Positions 35,039-44,623 are shown, counted from the first letter of the stretch. The stretch: DNA of 64,000 nucleotides from Rhodothermales bacterium (GCA_951812335.1 OX638293.1:248001-312000), one strand, 5' to 3'. The notes: generated by a model not told the origin, from the sequence alone. Numbers and translations: made by a program.

Positions 35039-35846
35039 GATCCTCCCGCGCCCGCGGTCGGTGTCCGGTGAAATCGTACAGGAAAAGCGTCACATCCCAC
35101 ATATCCTCTTCCGAGAGAAAGTTCTCCCAGGCAGGCATGGCCGAAAGCCAGGGCGTGGATTCGTTCGGAAGACCTGGACCGCCCTTGGCGATGCGCCAGA
35201 AAATATAGCCTTCCTGCAGCATGGCGATGGTCGTGGCGTCCTGGAAATTCGCGGGAATGGGGTCGAACCCGTGGGCAAAGAGGCCGTCTCCCGCCATATC
35301 GTCCCCGTGGCAGTACACGCAGTTTTCGTAGTACACCCGGCGCCCGTTCTCCACATGCTCCTCGAACGCTGCCGGGTCTTCCGTTTCAAGGGCGCGGTAC
35401 GGATTGTCGTCGTTGACAAGATCGATCGTATTTCCGGCCACTTCTATACTGGTAGGCGGCGGCGGATGAATCGTGCGGCTGCTGAGAGGAGGCGCCGGCC
35501 CTTCCGTTACGTCGAAATACACGCGGAGCGCCACAAGACAAGGCAGCACCGCAATGACCGCCAAGAGGGAAATCGTATACTTTTTCTGCGTCGTGAATGC
35601 CACGAACTGGTCCAGTACAAACCGGAAATGCGCCGAATTCGCCGATAAATACGCCACCAACGCAAGTGTCAGGATGGCCACGAACATCCCCTGGATCGAG
35701 GTGGGCAGCGGCGGGTCGATGCCCCAGCGCAGAAAAACGAATACAGCAATCCACCACCCCGCCAACCAGCCGAGGATGTTTATCTTCGGCACGAAGCGCA
35801 TCGCTACGAGCCCTGCACACACCACAAGCAGGATAATGATGTTCAT
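35016..35846 (-). CDS. Membrane-bound monohaem cytochrome c
   Basis: A 276-residue protein with three or four N-terminal membrane helices (about 1-45, 50-70, 90-110). A periplasmic cytochrome c domain has CVYCH near residue 177 and the likely axial methionine in WLSAMPAW near 237. It ends in a histidine- and glycine-rich tail (EDHGGGGDH) that may bind metal. It overlaps the preceding diheme cytochrome gene by an ATGA and is a probable subunit of the bd-like complex. Confidence 0.87.
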   Translation of the reverse strand: MNIIILLVVCAGLVAMRFVPKINILGWLAGWWIAVFVFLRWGIDPPLPTSIQGMFVAILTLALVAYLSANSAHFRFVLDQFVAFTTQKKYTISLLAVIAVLPCLVALRVYFDVTEGPAPPLSSRTIHPPPPTSIEVAGNTIDLVNDDNPYRALETEDPAAFEEHVENGRRVYYENCVYCHGDDMAGDGLFAHGFDPIPANFQDATTIAMLQEGYIFWRIAKGGPGLPNESTPWLSAMPAWENFLSEEDMWDVTLFLYDFTGHRPRAREDHGGGGDH

Positions 35847-36667
35847 GATCCTCCCTTTTGCAACGCCAGGTAATCAACCAGCGTCTTGAGCTGTCCGGAC
35901 GATATCTTGTCGTAAAATCCGGTAGCTCTCAACTGGGCCGACATCAGACCCGCCACAAATCCCTCCGACACGACAGCGTCCGGATCCATGATCGCCTCGT
36001 ATATTTCGGCGGTCGAAAGATCGTTTCCCACATTGTACAAACTGGGACCCAGCAGAGGCGTGGGTTCGGTGACGCTGTGGCAAGTACCGCAGGCATACAT
36101 GGTGAACAACTCCTCCCCGGACAGGTTTTCCGAAGAAGGCGCACCAGACACGCTTGCTTGCGAAGAAGTCGATGCGCCGGCCGAATTCTCTTCGCTCTGC
36201 CAGCGCAACTCCGTGTCCAGCGTAACCGTGGGGGCGCCGCCGAGACTCTGTAAATACGCAATCACCGCGAGAATTTCCCGGTCGTTCAGGTCGATGGGCG
36301 GATCGGAGATAGGAGTCATGCCGGGCAGAAATCCCTCGACAATATATTCATTCGGGTCATAGAGCGACTCGGCCAGGTATTCCACGTCGCTGAAGCCTTC
36401 CTTCCGCTCGGCAGCCACCAGCCCGATGTTCGCCAGATCGGGGAAACGCCCTCCGGTTTCCCCGGATACGGTATGACACGTAAGACACGTGCCCTTCCCC
36501 GAAGCGATTTCCTCGCCGGCGGCTACCAGATCCTCCGTGGTCATGTCGGCTCCGAGTTCCGTATCCTCGGGCGGATACGTCACCGTCTGCGGCACCATCT
36601 GGCTGACGTAGCTATAGAATGCGGCCACGAGAATGGTGAAGACACATATCTTGACAGCGTTCATCAT
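35843..36667 (-). CDS. Membrane-anchored diheme cytochrome c
   Basis: A 274-residue protein with one N-terminal membrane anchor (about 4-25). Two cytochrome c domains carry CLTCH (about residue 61) and CGTCH (about 193), joined by a Ser/Ala-rich linker (about 155-180). Each domain has a late methionine for axial ligation. Its ATG overlaps the stop of the bd-like subunit I gene, so it is almost certainly a direct partner, passing electrons to or from that membrane core. Confidence 0.9.
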   Translation of the reverse strand: MMNAVKICVFTILVAAFYSYVSQMVPQTVTYPPEDTELGADMTTEDLVAAGEEIASGKGTCLTCHTVSGETGGRFPDLANIGLVAAERKEGFSDVEYLAESLYDPNEYIVEGFLPGMTPISDPPIDLNDREILAVIAYLQSLGGAPTVTLDTELRWQSEENSAGASTSSQASVSGAPSSENLSGEELFTMYACGTCHSVTEPTPLLGPSLYNVGNDLSTAEIYEAIMDPDAVVSEGFVAGLMSAQLRATGFYDKISSGQLKTLVDYLALQKGGS

Positions 36668-38409
36668 GACGATGTCCCCTCCCCGGCATCGAGTTTTTTC
36701 TTACCCGCAAGACTGGAAAGGAAAAACACGACTGCGATAAACGCAAAGAAGATCAGCACCGTCACAGACACCACATTGGCGGCGTAGCCCAGCGTGGGTG
36801 TAAACGCATCCACCGATGTGTCGCGCATAACCCCGTAGACGTGCCAATGCTGGCGAATGCCCGAACGGACGTAGCCCATAAGTCCCATCGTCCACGCAAA
36901 CGTGATGGCAATGAAAAAGAGCGCGTACTGCGCCCGGTTGGGAATCTTGCCCCACTCGATCGGCCCCAGAATCTTCGCCTTTCTGAACATGAAGACATCG
37001 ATGATCGTGATCGAAATCATGGCGAAGAGCACCAGACTCACCTGCGGGATCGACAAACCGATCCGTACGGACGCCTCCACGAAGTAGCCGTACACCCCGA
37101 GGAAGATGACAACGCCCACGACCACCGCCAGGATACCGAACTGAATGATATTGCCGGTTTTCGCCCACGAAACGGTCGCCTCCTTGTTGGCCCGTCGGTA
37201 AAACAGAAAGCTCAGGTATGTGGTGAGAATGAGCACGTTGACGGCGGTGTTCTTGGCCGACATCACGCCCAGCACATTCAGGATCGGGTGATGAGACCCG
37301 CCCATAGCGCGGGCTTCCTCGACCGTGGCGACCAGGGAATGCGGCGTGGCCCAGACGATAAAACAGACGGTAATGGATGCGAGCAGCCATTTGGTGAACT
37401 TGCGATAGCGTTCCGCCCCGTGAATGCGCTCCATACTCAGCCACAGGTAATAGTTGGCTGCAAGGAACAGGTTGCCGATAAGCACAGCCTGAATGATGAA
37501 CAACCAGGAGAATGTGCCGCCCATGAGCGCAATACCGAGGCTCTGGGAAAAAGCGTAGATTTCACGGCCCAGCCAGTAGCCTGCGAACGGCAGCGGGAGC
37601 AACGCTGCGATCGCAATAAAATTGCCCATGTAGCCCATCCAGTCGTAGTGCGCCCGCTCTTCGTCGGTCTTCGCGCCAAGAAACTTGTAGGCCCCGTATG
37701 CCGCCGCAATCGACCCGCCGAAGCAGATATTTGCGATGAGCCGGTGGATGTTGATGGGCATCCACGTGAAGTTGTTGATGGCGTCCCAGGTGCTGAGCAG
37801 ATTCCCTTCGGCGTCGATGCCGTTGGGGGAATTCATGAAGGTAAGCCAGGAATCGGCAATGAAAATGATGGCGATGCCTACCAGGTTGAGACAGAGACCG
37901 ATGACCAGGTGCAGCCACTTCGGCATCTTGCCCCATCCGTAATAATAACTGTACAGGAAGACGGCTTCGAGGAAGAAGACGCATGCGTACAGCATGAATG
38001 TCCAGTCGAAGATGGAGACCAGATACTCCATCAACCGGGGATACAGAATGAACAGGAAGAAGGTCAGAAGTGCGCCGAGACTGGCTGTAAAGGAGAAAGA
38101 GACGGACAAAAGGCGCGTGAATTCATACGCCAGATCGTCGTAGCGCTTGTCGCCGTTGCGGAAGCCGATGAACTCGATCGTGAGCGCGAACATCGGGACG
38201 GCGAGCACGAACGCCCCGAACATGAGGTGCAACTGGGCGATCACCCAAACCACCACACGGCTGCCTACGACGGGAAAGGAGCGATACTCGACTTGCCCGG
38301 CGGCTTCCTGAGCCCACGCATCGGGCGTCCAGAACGCAACAAGAGCCAACCCCGCAAGCATCAAAAACAGGAGAACCCCGGAGGGCAATCTCCTCGCAAG
38401 CAGTTTCAT
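36664..38409 (-). CDS. Cytochrome bd-like oxidase subunit I (CydA-like)
   Basis: A 581-residue membrane protein of the CydA family with a signal-like first segment and about nine to ten helices. Expected haem-ligand regions are seen: the first histidine in AQLHLMFG (about residue 61), acidic FFLEAVFLYSY (about 147) and the second histidine in NIHRLIANICFGG (about 202). Canonical CydA has a GRQPW motif near the quinol site; the matching place here reads RSGIRQHWHVYGVMRD (about 520-535). No CydB gene is adjacent; c-type cytochrome genes follow instead. Similar CydA-like proteins occur in Nitrospira and relatives. Whether it reduces oxygen, nitric oxide or something else is open. Confidence 0.88.
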   Translation of the reverse strand: MKLLARRLPSGVLLFLMLAGLALVAFWTPDAWAQEAAGQVEYRSFPVVGSRVVVWVIAQLHLMFGAFVLAVPMFALTIEFIGFRNGDKRYDDLAYEFTRLLSVSFSFTASLGALLTFFLFILYPRLMEYLVSIFDWTFMLYACVFFLEAVFLYSYYYGWGKMPKWLHLVIGLCLNLVGIAIIFIADSWLTFMNSPNGIDAEGNLLSTWDAINNFTWMPINIHRLIANICFGGSIAAAYGAYKFLGAKTDEERAHYDWMGYMGNFIAIAALLPLPFAGYWLGREIYAFSQSLGIALMGGTFSWLFIIQAVLIGNLFLAANYYLWLSMERIHGAERYRKFTKWLLASITVCFIVWATPHSLVATVEEARAMGGSHHPILNVLGVMSAKNTAVNVLILTTYLSFLFYRRANKEATVSWAKTGNIIQFGILAVVVGVVIFLGVYGYFVEASVRIGLSIPQVSLVLFAMISITIIDVFMFRKAKILGPIEWGKIPNRAQYALFFIAITFAWTMGLMGYVRSGIRQHWHVYGVMRDTSVDAFTPTLGYAANVVSVTVLIFFAFIAVVFFLSSLAGKKKLDAGEGTSS

Positions 38410-38450
38410 CCGCGTCCCTGGTCTTCGTGGTAAAAAGGGGGGCTTCGCGG

Positions 38451-38483
38451 CAAAGAATACGTAACCGGCGGCGAGAGTGCAAA
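38451..38483 (-). promoter_or_regulatory. Candidate Bacteroidota-type promoter of the bd-like cluster
   Basis: On the minus strand a TTTG (38483-38480) is followed about 20 bases later by TATTCTTTG (38459-38451). This resembles the Bacteroidota primary-sigma pattern TTTG-N19-21-TAnnTTTG, with one extra base in the second box. It lies about 40 bases upstream of the CydA-like start codon, in the divergent gap with the T9SS protein gene. Confidence 0.4.
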
Positions 38484-38612
38484 AAATTTACCGGGATTTT
38501 GCGATATTGATGCAACATTATTCATTTACCCCAGACTCAAGACATCTACATGCTCTTCGATACAGGTCACCACACAACCAAAACCTTTCATAGCCCTCTT
38601 GCACAGCGTAGC

Positions 38613-40478
38613 ATGCGTTTCCTACGGCGCATAGGCTGTGCCCTGATCGTCGCGGGAGTATTCTCGCTACTCTGCCGACCGGTATCGGCAATCTCCCCTT
38701 CCGGTAATAACATCGGCAGGATAGCCGCCGCCGACACCGTCGTGATCAACGAAATCAACTACAACTCGCATGAGGATTACGAAAGTATGGACTGGGTGGA
38801 ACTGTACAATGCCGGCGCCACAGATGTTGACCTGACCGGGTGGACCTACTCCGACGCAGACGACGATCACGTATTCGCGTTTCCGGACGGCACGATCCTG
38901 AAGAGCGGGGAATACCTTGTTGCCGCCCAAGAAATAGCCAGCTTCTCCGTCATACATCCCAGCGTGTCCAATGCAGTGGGAGATGCGGGCTTCGGGCTGG
39001 CCGGCGGCGGGGAACTCGTGCGCATCTTCGACGCATCGGGCGCTATAGTGGACTCCCTCACGTACGACGACTCGGCGCCCTGGCCCGAAGAAGCGGACGG
39101 AGACGGCTATACCCTGGCGCTCACCGATCCGACGTGCGATAACCATCTGCCCGAATGCTGGAGTGCATCGGCGCAGATGAACGGTACTCCCGGGGCGCCA
39201 AATTTTCCGCAGTCGGATGAGACCTGTCCACGGCCGGCTGAAATTGAGGCCATACCCGCGACCATCATAACGGCCGAACAGGTGGAGAGTGGCGCTGCCA
39301 CCCTGCAGCAATTCGTGCTCGCTTATTTCGAGTATGCCCTGAAAATCAGCGCTTCCCCGCTGTCGGCCGGGTACCTCGGATGTCTTTTGACGCACGAGGG
39401 ACCCTGGAATTACGGTTCCACCTACATTGCTACGACGACCACCAGCGGCACACTGGCTCTGCACGGGCAGGATGTGCTTTTGACGGGCGGAGTGGTTGAC
39501 TCTACTATGCTCGAGACGATCAGTGCGGCAGCGGCTATGTCGCAAGCAGGCGGCGCTTTCGAGTTTATGGGCGACGACGGCTACGCGGTAACGTACTTTA
39601 ACCCCGACGGCAGTGCGGGCATCCTGGTTGCGGGCCTCGATATTCAGGCATCCCACGTCACGGAAGTCGCCGTCGCTCCCGGCGATCCTCCCGCCGTAAC
39701 GGCCCGCGATGTGGTGGACCGCGAAAGCCTGAAGGCCTTCGTGAACGGGGCGGCGGATTACGCCCAGGCGCTCTATGATGAGGAAGGCTATGACGCCGGT
39801 CTTAGAGTAAAGAGGGTATTCCGGGATACGACCGGATACTGGAGACACGGCCCCACCTACCTCTTTATAATGGACCGCACCGGCTACACGTATTTCCACG
39901 GGGCGTTTCCGGAGAAGTATGAGCTTCAGGCTCCGACGGAGACCCTCACGGACGCCGTTACCGGAGAACTCATTCTCCCGCAGATTATCGCGGCGGCGGC
40001 AAGCAGCGAGGAGGGAGGCTTCGTCACGTATCATTTCGACAATCCCGACGACGACTCCGACAGCGCCGACATACCCAAGGTGACGTTCGCCCGCGAGTAT
40101 GAGTTTAATTTCACCCTGCCCAATGGCGCCGAGGCAACCAATGTATTCATCATGGGCGCCGGCATATATGAGGATGAGGTAACGTCGGTCGAACCCGTGG
40201 ACGAAGAAATCCCCGCGGCTTTCGCGCTGGAGCAGAACTATCCGAACCCGTTCAATCCCTCCACGACGATCGAGTTTTCTCTCGAGCGGGCGCAGGCGAT
40301 CACGCTTACGGTCTATGACGTGCTCGGTCGCGAGGTCCGCGTGCTGGCGGACGGCGTGCAGCCGGCGGGCCGCTACAGCGTTTCGTTCGATGGAGCGGGT
40401 CTGGCCGGGGGTACGTACCTGTATGCCCTGCGTACCGGGCAGCATGTCTCCGTGAAGAAGATGATCTTGCTCAAGTAA
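38613..40478 (+). CDS. Secreted lamin-tail and Cache-like protein with type IX secretion tail
   Basis: About 621 residues from the ATG at 38613 (MRFLRR); the frame stays open to an ATG 21 codons upstream. After a signal peptide comes a lamin-tail domain (about 32-165: VINEINYNSHEDYESMDWVE, DLTGWTYSD). Then come a Cache-like region, probably degenerate (about 210-350), and a clearer single-Cache-like domain (about 360-520, with YLFIMDRTGYTYFHGAFPEK). The last 85 residues are a T9SS type A sorting domain (ALEQNYPNPFNPSTTIEFSL, ending VKKMILLK). The protein should reach the cell surface through the T9SS. Ligand and role are unknown. It is a single gene followed by a terminator. Confidence 0.82.
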   Translation: MRFLRRIGCALIVAGVFSLLCRPVSAISPSGNNIGRIAAADTVVINEINYNSHEDYESMDWVELYNAGATDVDLTGWTYSDADDDHVFAFPDGTILKSGEYLVAAQEIASFSVIHPSVSNAVGDAGFGLAGGGELVRIFDASGAIVDSLTYDDSAPWPEEADGDGYTLALTDPTCDNHLPECWSASAQMNGTPGAPNFPQSDETCPRPAEIEAIPATIITAEQVESGAATLQQFVLAYFEYALKISASPLSAGYLGCLLTHEGPWNYGSTYIATTTTSGTLALHGQDVLLTGGVVDSTMLETISAAAAMSQAGGAFEFMGDDGYAVTYFNPDGSAGILVAGLDIQASHVTEVAVAPGDPPAVTARDVVDRESLKAFVNGAADYAQALYDEEGYDAGLRVKRVFRDTTGYWRHGPTYLFIMDRTGYTYFHGAFPEKYELQAPTETLTDAVTGELILPQIIAAAASSEEGGFVTYHFDNPDDDSDSADIPKVTFAREYEFNFTLPNGAEATNVFIMGAGIYEDEVTSVEPVDEEIPAAFALEQNYPNPFNPSTTIEFSLERAQAITLTVYDVLGREVRVLADGVQPAGRYSVSFDGAGLAGGTYLYALRTGQHVSVKKMILLK

Positions 40479-40489
40479 TACGACGTGTC

Positions 40490-40510
40490 GGCGGGGCCGG
40501 CGCCTTTTTT
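40490..40510 (+). terminator. Rho-independent terminator after the T9SS protein gene
   Basis: A GC-rich stem GGCG/CGCC with loop GGGCCGG at 40490-40504 is followed at once by six T residues. It starts 12 bases after the stop codon of the T9SS-secreted protein gene on the plus strand. Confidence 0.6.
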
Positions 40511-40747
40511 ACTCCTTTTTCACACCTTTTTGTACCCCTTTTTTACACCTTGCCCTCCGAATAGGCCTTTCGAATGATGCGGGGCGGATCATGGGAAGAG
40601 CCATAGGGATGGGGAACTGCTCCAGACCCAGTACCATGCAACCGCTGCGAGGCAGGTGATGGAGCACGGCGGTGCTATCCATCCCGCCGCATATGTACCC
40701 CTTGCGTCATACAGAGAATCGGTTACAACCGGCACAGCACCATGCAT
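40511..40747. other. Intergenic region with repeated C/T tracts
   Basis: Downstream of the terminator, three successive pyrimidine tracts of the form CCTTTTT-ACACC/GTACC occupy about 40514-40551. The remainder up to the coxD-side hairpin shows no credible gene. Both flanking genes end here (convergent). Confidence 0.4.
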
Positions 40748-40769
40748 GCGAAACGAGGAGGCGTTTCGC
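40748..40769 (-). terminator. Stem-loop downstream of coxD (possible terminator of the ACIII-caa3 operon)
   Basis: A perfect eight-base stem GCGAAACG/CGTTTCGC with a six-base loop lies 14 bases past the coxD stop codon on the minus strand. No T-run follows, so it may act as a 3' mRNA-stabilising hairpin or a factor-aided terminator. Confidence 0.42.
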
Positions 40770-40783
40770 AAACCGTTTCCGGT

Positions 40784-41125
40784 TCATTCGCCCTGTCCTG
40801 TCCCCTCCGTATTCAAAATCGCTTCCTTCCCCACATTGCCGAGATCGCCCCGGAAGGCGGTGTCGAACAACGTAAAGGCGAGGAAGACCACCACGAAAAG
40901 AATCCCCAGCCCGAAAAACAACGCATTGACCGGTTTGTCGTACTTGAGAGCCATGAAGAAAAGCACCACGAGCAGGGCCTTGGTCCCGGCGATCGCAAGG
41001 GCCAGCGGTATATTGAACGCACCTATATCGACCTGCGCCGTGAGGGCTGTCAGAGCGGTCAGCGCCACCAGGGCGGCGAATACCTTCAGCAGCGTTTTGG
41101 GTGGAATGATATGGTGCCCTTTCAT
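40784..41125 (-). CDS. coxD: caa3 oxidase subunit IV
   Basis: About 113 residues from the ATG at 41125. A TTG directly after the coxC stop would add 11 residues. Three hydrophobic helices with the AIAGTKALLVVLFFMALKYD stretch place it in the prokaryotic COX4 group. It ends the ACIII-caa3 operon and is followed by a stem-loop. Confidence 0.85.
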   Translation of the reverse strand: MKGHHIIPPKTLLKVFAALVALTALTALTAQVDIGAFNIPLALAIAGTKALLVVLFFMALKYDKPVNALFFGLGILFVVVFLAFTLFDTAFRGDLGNVGKEAILNTEGTGQGE

Positions 41126-41158
41126 GCCCGCAAGGCGATCCGGCGTCCCGGTTCGCAA

Positions 41159-41827
41159 CTAAATGAGATAAAGCAATGGAAAAAGAAATATCCAGATGAT
41201 GTCCACAAGGTGCCAGTACAGACCGGAAAGCTCCACAGGCGTGTAGTACCCGCTGTGAAAATCTCCCCGGATCGCCCGCACGCCCAGCCAGCTTAATACA
41301 CCCATACCGACCAATACATGCACCCCGTGAATGCCGGTCATCACATAATAGATGCTGAAGAAGATCGGAACGATGGGCTGGTTCATCTCCGCATACGCAA
41401 AATTTCCGCCGGGAAAGATGCCCAGATGGAATTTGTGCGTGTACTCGAAGTACTTCACCACCATGAACACGCCGGCCAGCAACACCGTGATGAACAGATT
41501 GACCACCAGCGCCCTGCGCTTGTCGGTCTGCGCAGCACGGATGGCCAGCGCCACGGTGAGGGAAGAGGCCAGCAGCACCACGGTGTTCAGGCCGCCCATC
41601 CAGGGGTTCAGTTCGGTGGAAGCGACCGCAAACACCTCCGGATACCAGACGCGATACACGGCATAGGCCACAAACATCCCGCTGAAAAGAAGGACCTCCG
41701 TGATAAGGAAAAGCCACATCCCGAGTTTCGCCGCGTCGAACTGCTGATCGGACGAAACGAAGTAATGCTTCAGATGCGCCGGGGAGCGCTCCTGTGCGGC
41801 CTGTTCCGCCGCGCTCGTATTGGCCAT
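41159..41827 (-). CDS. coxC: caa3 oxidase subunit III
   Basis: A 222-residue membrane protein with five helices. Family landmarks are MWLFLITEVLLFSGMFVAY near residue 37, YYVMTGIHGVHVLVGMG near 160 and YWHLVDIIWIFLFP at the end. It supports the catalytic subunit of the caa3 oxidase. It lies five bases after coxA and directly before coxD. Confidence 0.94.
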   Translation of the reverse strand: MANTSAAEQAAQERSPAHLKHYFVSSDQQFDAAKLGMWLFLITEVLLFSGMFVAYAVYRVWYPEVFAVASTELNPWMGGLNTVVLLASSLTVALAIRAAQTDKRRALVVNLFITVLLAGVFMVVKYFEYTHKFHLGIFPGGNFAYAEMNQPIVPIFFSIYYVMTGIHGVHVLVGMGVLSWLGVRAIRGDFHSGYYTPVELSGLYWHLVDIIWIFLFPLLYLI

Positions 41828-41832
41828 GATGC

Positions 41833-43551
41833 TTACGTCCGGTCCTGGTTCAGAGCGACATCCGGCGGATCCGCGCCCCTATGGTCTTCGACGGTTTCGG
41901 AGCGGGACGCCCCGATCCGGTCGAACTCGTAGGGCCCCCGCGTGACAAACGGCGTCCGATGGAAATTATGGGGATCCGGGCGCACGCCCGTATGCGTCCA
42001 TTCCAGCGTAGCGCCCCCCCATGGATTCGCGGTCGCCTTCTTCCCTCGAAAAAGGGAAACCAGCAAATATCCCAGCACCAGAAAGAGGCCAAGCCCCATG
42101 ACCCACGAACCTATCGTGGAAAGCTGATGCAGGGAGGTGAACTCGGGCAGATAGTCGTGGTAGCGGCGGGGCATGCCGCGCGATCCCAGCACGAGCTGCG
42201 TGAAAAAAGTCAGGTTCAGCCCCACGAATATCAGAAACGCAGCGATCTGGCCGCATACCTCGTTGTAAAGGCGTCCCGTGACTTTCGGCCACCAGTAATG
42301 CAAGCCGCCAAGGAGCGCGATGACCGTACCGCCCATCATTACATAATGAAAATGACCCACGACGTAGTAGGTGTCGTGCAGGTGAATATCCACGGCCAGC
42401 ACACCCACCATGATGCCCGTTACGCCCCCGATCGTGAACAGCACCAGAAACGAAAGCGCGTACAGCATCGGGGTTTTGAACGAAATGGATCCCTTGTACA
42501 TGGTAGCGATCCAGTTGAACACCTTGATCCCCGACGGAATACCGATCAGGTAGGTAATCAGCGAGAAAATGATCGAGGAAATGGCGGATTGGCCGGAGAC
42601 GAACATATGATGCCCCCAGACCAGAAAACCCAGCATGGCGATCGCTACGGAAGACAACGCAATGGCCGTATATCCGTAGATGCGCTGCCTCGAAAACGTC
42701 GCGATCAGTTCGGAAACGATCCCGAAGCCCGGCAGAATCATGATGTACACCGCCGGATGCGAGTAGAACCAGAAGAAATGCTGAAAAAGGATTGGATCGC
42801 CGCCGAGGGCCGGGTCGAAAATGCCGATCCGGAGGAGACGCTCCAGGAAGAGCAGCAGGACGGTGATACCGAGCACGGGGGTGGCGAGCACCTGTACGAT
42901 ACTCGTCGAATAAATGCTCCAGACAAAAAGCGGAAGGCGGTTCCACGTCATCCCCGGCGCGCGCATCTTGTGCACCGTAACGATGAAATTGATCCCCGTG
43001 AATATGGAGGCGAACCCCGCAACGAAAACCGCCATGGCCAGGAACAGCACTGCGGGGCCCGTGCGGGCCGAATAGGGCGTGTAGAAAGTCCATCCCGTAT
43101 CCACGCTGCCGACCACCATCGCCACGACGATGAGAATGACGCCCAGTAAATACAAATAGTAACTGAACAGATTCAGCCGGGGAAACGCCACGTCTTTTGC
43201 GCCGAGATGCAGGGGCAACAGGAAATTGCCCAGAAAACCCGGGATGGCGGGAATGATGAACCCGAACACCATGACGATGCCATGGAGCGAGAACAGCTGG
43301 TTGTAGCTCTGGGCGGACAGGAAGGTCTCGCCGGGCAGCAGCAGTTCGGCGCGCACCAGCAGCGCGAAGACGCCTGCCGCAAGAAAGGCGATCGCTGCCG
43401 TGACGGCATACAGGATGCCGATACGCTTGTGGTCCAAGGAAAACATCCACGACCCGATGCTTTTCGCATGGGTAATGTAGTCGCCGTGCGCAGGATGCTC
43501 TTCGGCATCCCGGGCCTGCGCTGCTTCGCTCCGATCCATGTCTTGGGTCAT
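41833..43551 (-). CDS. coxA: caa3 oxidase subunit I, A2 type
   Basis: The catalytic haem-copper subunit, about 572 residues from the ATG at 43551 (a GTG nine codons upstream is also in frame). All metal ligands are visible, including WGHHMF for CuB and VGHFHYV for the haems. The D-channel glutamate is replaced: the motif is YSHPAVY instead of GHPEVY, the hallmark of A2-type oxidases such as the caa3 of Rhodothermus marinus and Thermus. The K-channel segment IPSGIK is intact. It pumps protons while reducing oxygen with electrons from the haem c of its subunit II. Confidence 0.95.
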   Translation of the reverse strand: MTQDMDRSEAAQARDAEEHPAHGDYITHAKSIGSWMFSLDHKRIGILYAVTAAIAFLAAGVFALLVRAELLLPGETFLSAQSYNQLFSLHGIVMVFGFIIPAIPGFLGNFLLPLHLGAKDVAFPRLNLFSYYLYLLGVILIVVAMVVGSVDTGWTFYTPYSARTGPAVLFLAMAVFVAGFASIFTGINFIVTVHKMRAPGMTWNRLPLFVWSIYSTSIVQVLATPVLGITVLLLFLERLLRIGIFDPALGGDPILFQHFFWFYSHPAVYIMILPGFGIVSELIATFSRQRIYGYTAIALSSVAIAMLGFLVWGHHMFVSGQSAISSIIFSLITYLIGIPSGIKVFNWIATMYKGSISFKTPMLYALSFLVLFTIGGVTGIMVGVLAVDIHLHDTYYVVGHFHYVMMGGTVIALLGGLHYWWPKVTGRLYNEVCGQIAAFLIFVGLNLTFFTQLVLGSRGMPRRYHDYLPEFTSLHQLSTIGSWVMGLGLFLVLGYLLVSLFRGKKATANPWGGATLEWTHTGVRPDPHNFHRTPFVTRGPYEFDRIGASRSETVEDHRGADPPDVALNQDRT

Positions 43552-43600
43552 AGATTCCGTCGATCCGTCTTCGTACACGGCGGCGTCCGTGCGCGCACCG

Positions 43601-44533
43601 CTATTGTTGCTCCCGGATAAAGGCGATCAGTGCGGATAATTCCCGCTCGCTGAGACCACCGTAAATGGGAGACATTATGTTGGCATACCCTTCCACCACC
43701 TTGGCGCCGGGCTCGACGATGGATTCGCGCAGGTAATCGTCGTCCACCACCACAGTGGATCCGTCGTCGAGCGTCTCGGTCTTTCCATACAATCCCGCCA
43801 GGGTCGGGCCAATCCCCGGCGTCCCGTCTATACTGTGGCATGTGACACAAACCTGTTGCTCGTACAGTTGCGCGCCCAGCTCGGGAAGCGGGGTATCCTC
43901 GTCCACGCCCGCCGAGGCAAGCCATGCCTCGAAATCTCCCTGCGAATGGGTAATGACCGACGCCAGCATCGCCGCATGCCCCGTTCCGCAGTATTCCGTA
44001 CAGAACACCTGAAACGTATCCACGCGCGTGGCCTCGAACCAGACCGCCGAATACCGGTTCGGCAACACATCCTGCTTGACCCGAAAGGCCGGGACAAAGA
44101 AACTGTGCAACACGTCGACGCTGCTCATGACAAGACGCACGGGACGGTCTACGGGCACGTGCAATTCGTTGGTCGTGACGGCGCCGGTCGGATACTCGAA
44201 ATCCCATTTCCACATAGCGCCGCGCACATAGACTTCGTAGGCGTTCGGCGGCGCCACGCTCTGCTCGACGAACAACCGGAACCCCCAATTGAAAACGATC
44301 AGCACGAGGATCGTGGGCAACACCACCCACGAGATTTCCACCATCTTGTTCGGCTTCACGCGCTCCGGAGCAGGACCGCCGCGCCGCCGCCGGTAGCGAT
44401 ACGCAAGGTACGCTATAGCCGCCACCACCCCTGCAAAAAGGATGACGCTTGCCCACGTTACGAAGTAGAACAGGCTGTCGATTTCGGACGACAGGGTCGA
44501 CGCGCCATCGGGCAGCCAAAACGATCCGGTCAT
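43601..44533 (-). CDS. coxB: caa3 oxidase subunit II with fused cytochrome c
   Basis: A 310-residue CuA subunit. Two membrane helices (about 22-44 and 66-86) are followed by the cupredoxin domain, with the CuA histidine in DVLHSF and the cluster CTEYCGTGH near residue 188, and a C-terminal cytochrome c domain with CVTCH near residue 232. The fused haem c is what makes the enzyme a caa3 oxidase; it accepts electrons from ACIII or a soluble carrier. It lies downstream of the SCO gene by 90 bases and upstream of coxA. Confidence 0.95.
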   Translation of the reverse strand: MTGSFWLPDGASTLSSEIDSLFYFVTWASVILFAGVVAAIAYLAYRYRRRRGGPAPERVKPNKMVEISWVVLPTILVLIVFNWGFRLFVEQSVAPPNAYEVYVRGAMWKWDFEYPTGAVTTNELHVPVDRPVRLVMSSVDVLHSFFVPAFRVKQDVLPNRYSAVWFEATRVDTFQVFCTEYCGTGHAAMLASVITHSQGDFEAWLASAGVDEDTPLPELGAQLYEQQVCVTCHSIDGTPGIGPTLAGLYGKTETLDDGSTVVVDDDYLRESIVEPGAKVVEGYANIMSPIYGGLSERELSALIAFIREQQ

Positions 44534-44623
44534 AATTGCCGATTCCTGTTTTCCGAGCCGGGGCCTCCTGCTGCGGACATATTCATAAGAGCGGCGTCAT
44601 AAAAGCGCAAAAAACCGGCGAGG

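Noticed and set aside
36841-38433. 530-codon plus-strand open frame opposite the CydA-like gene
   Set aside because: Antisense of a strongly supported membrane-protein gene; highly charged, no motif.
38667-40445. 592-codon minus-strand open frame opposite the lamin-tail/Cache-like gene
   Set aside because: The plus strand has a signal peptide, domain motifs and a T9SS tail; the minus frame has none.
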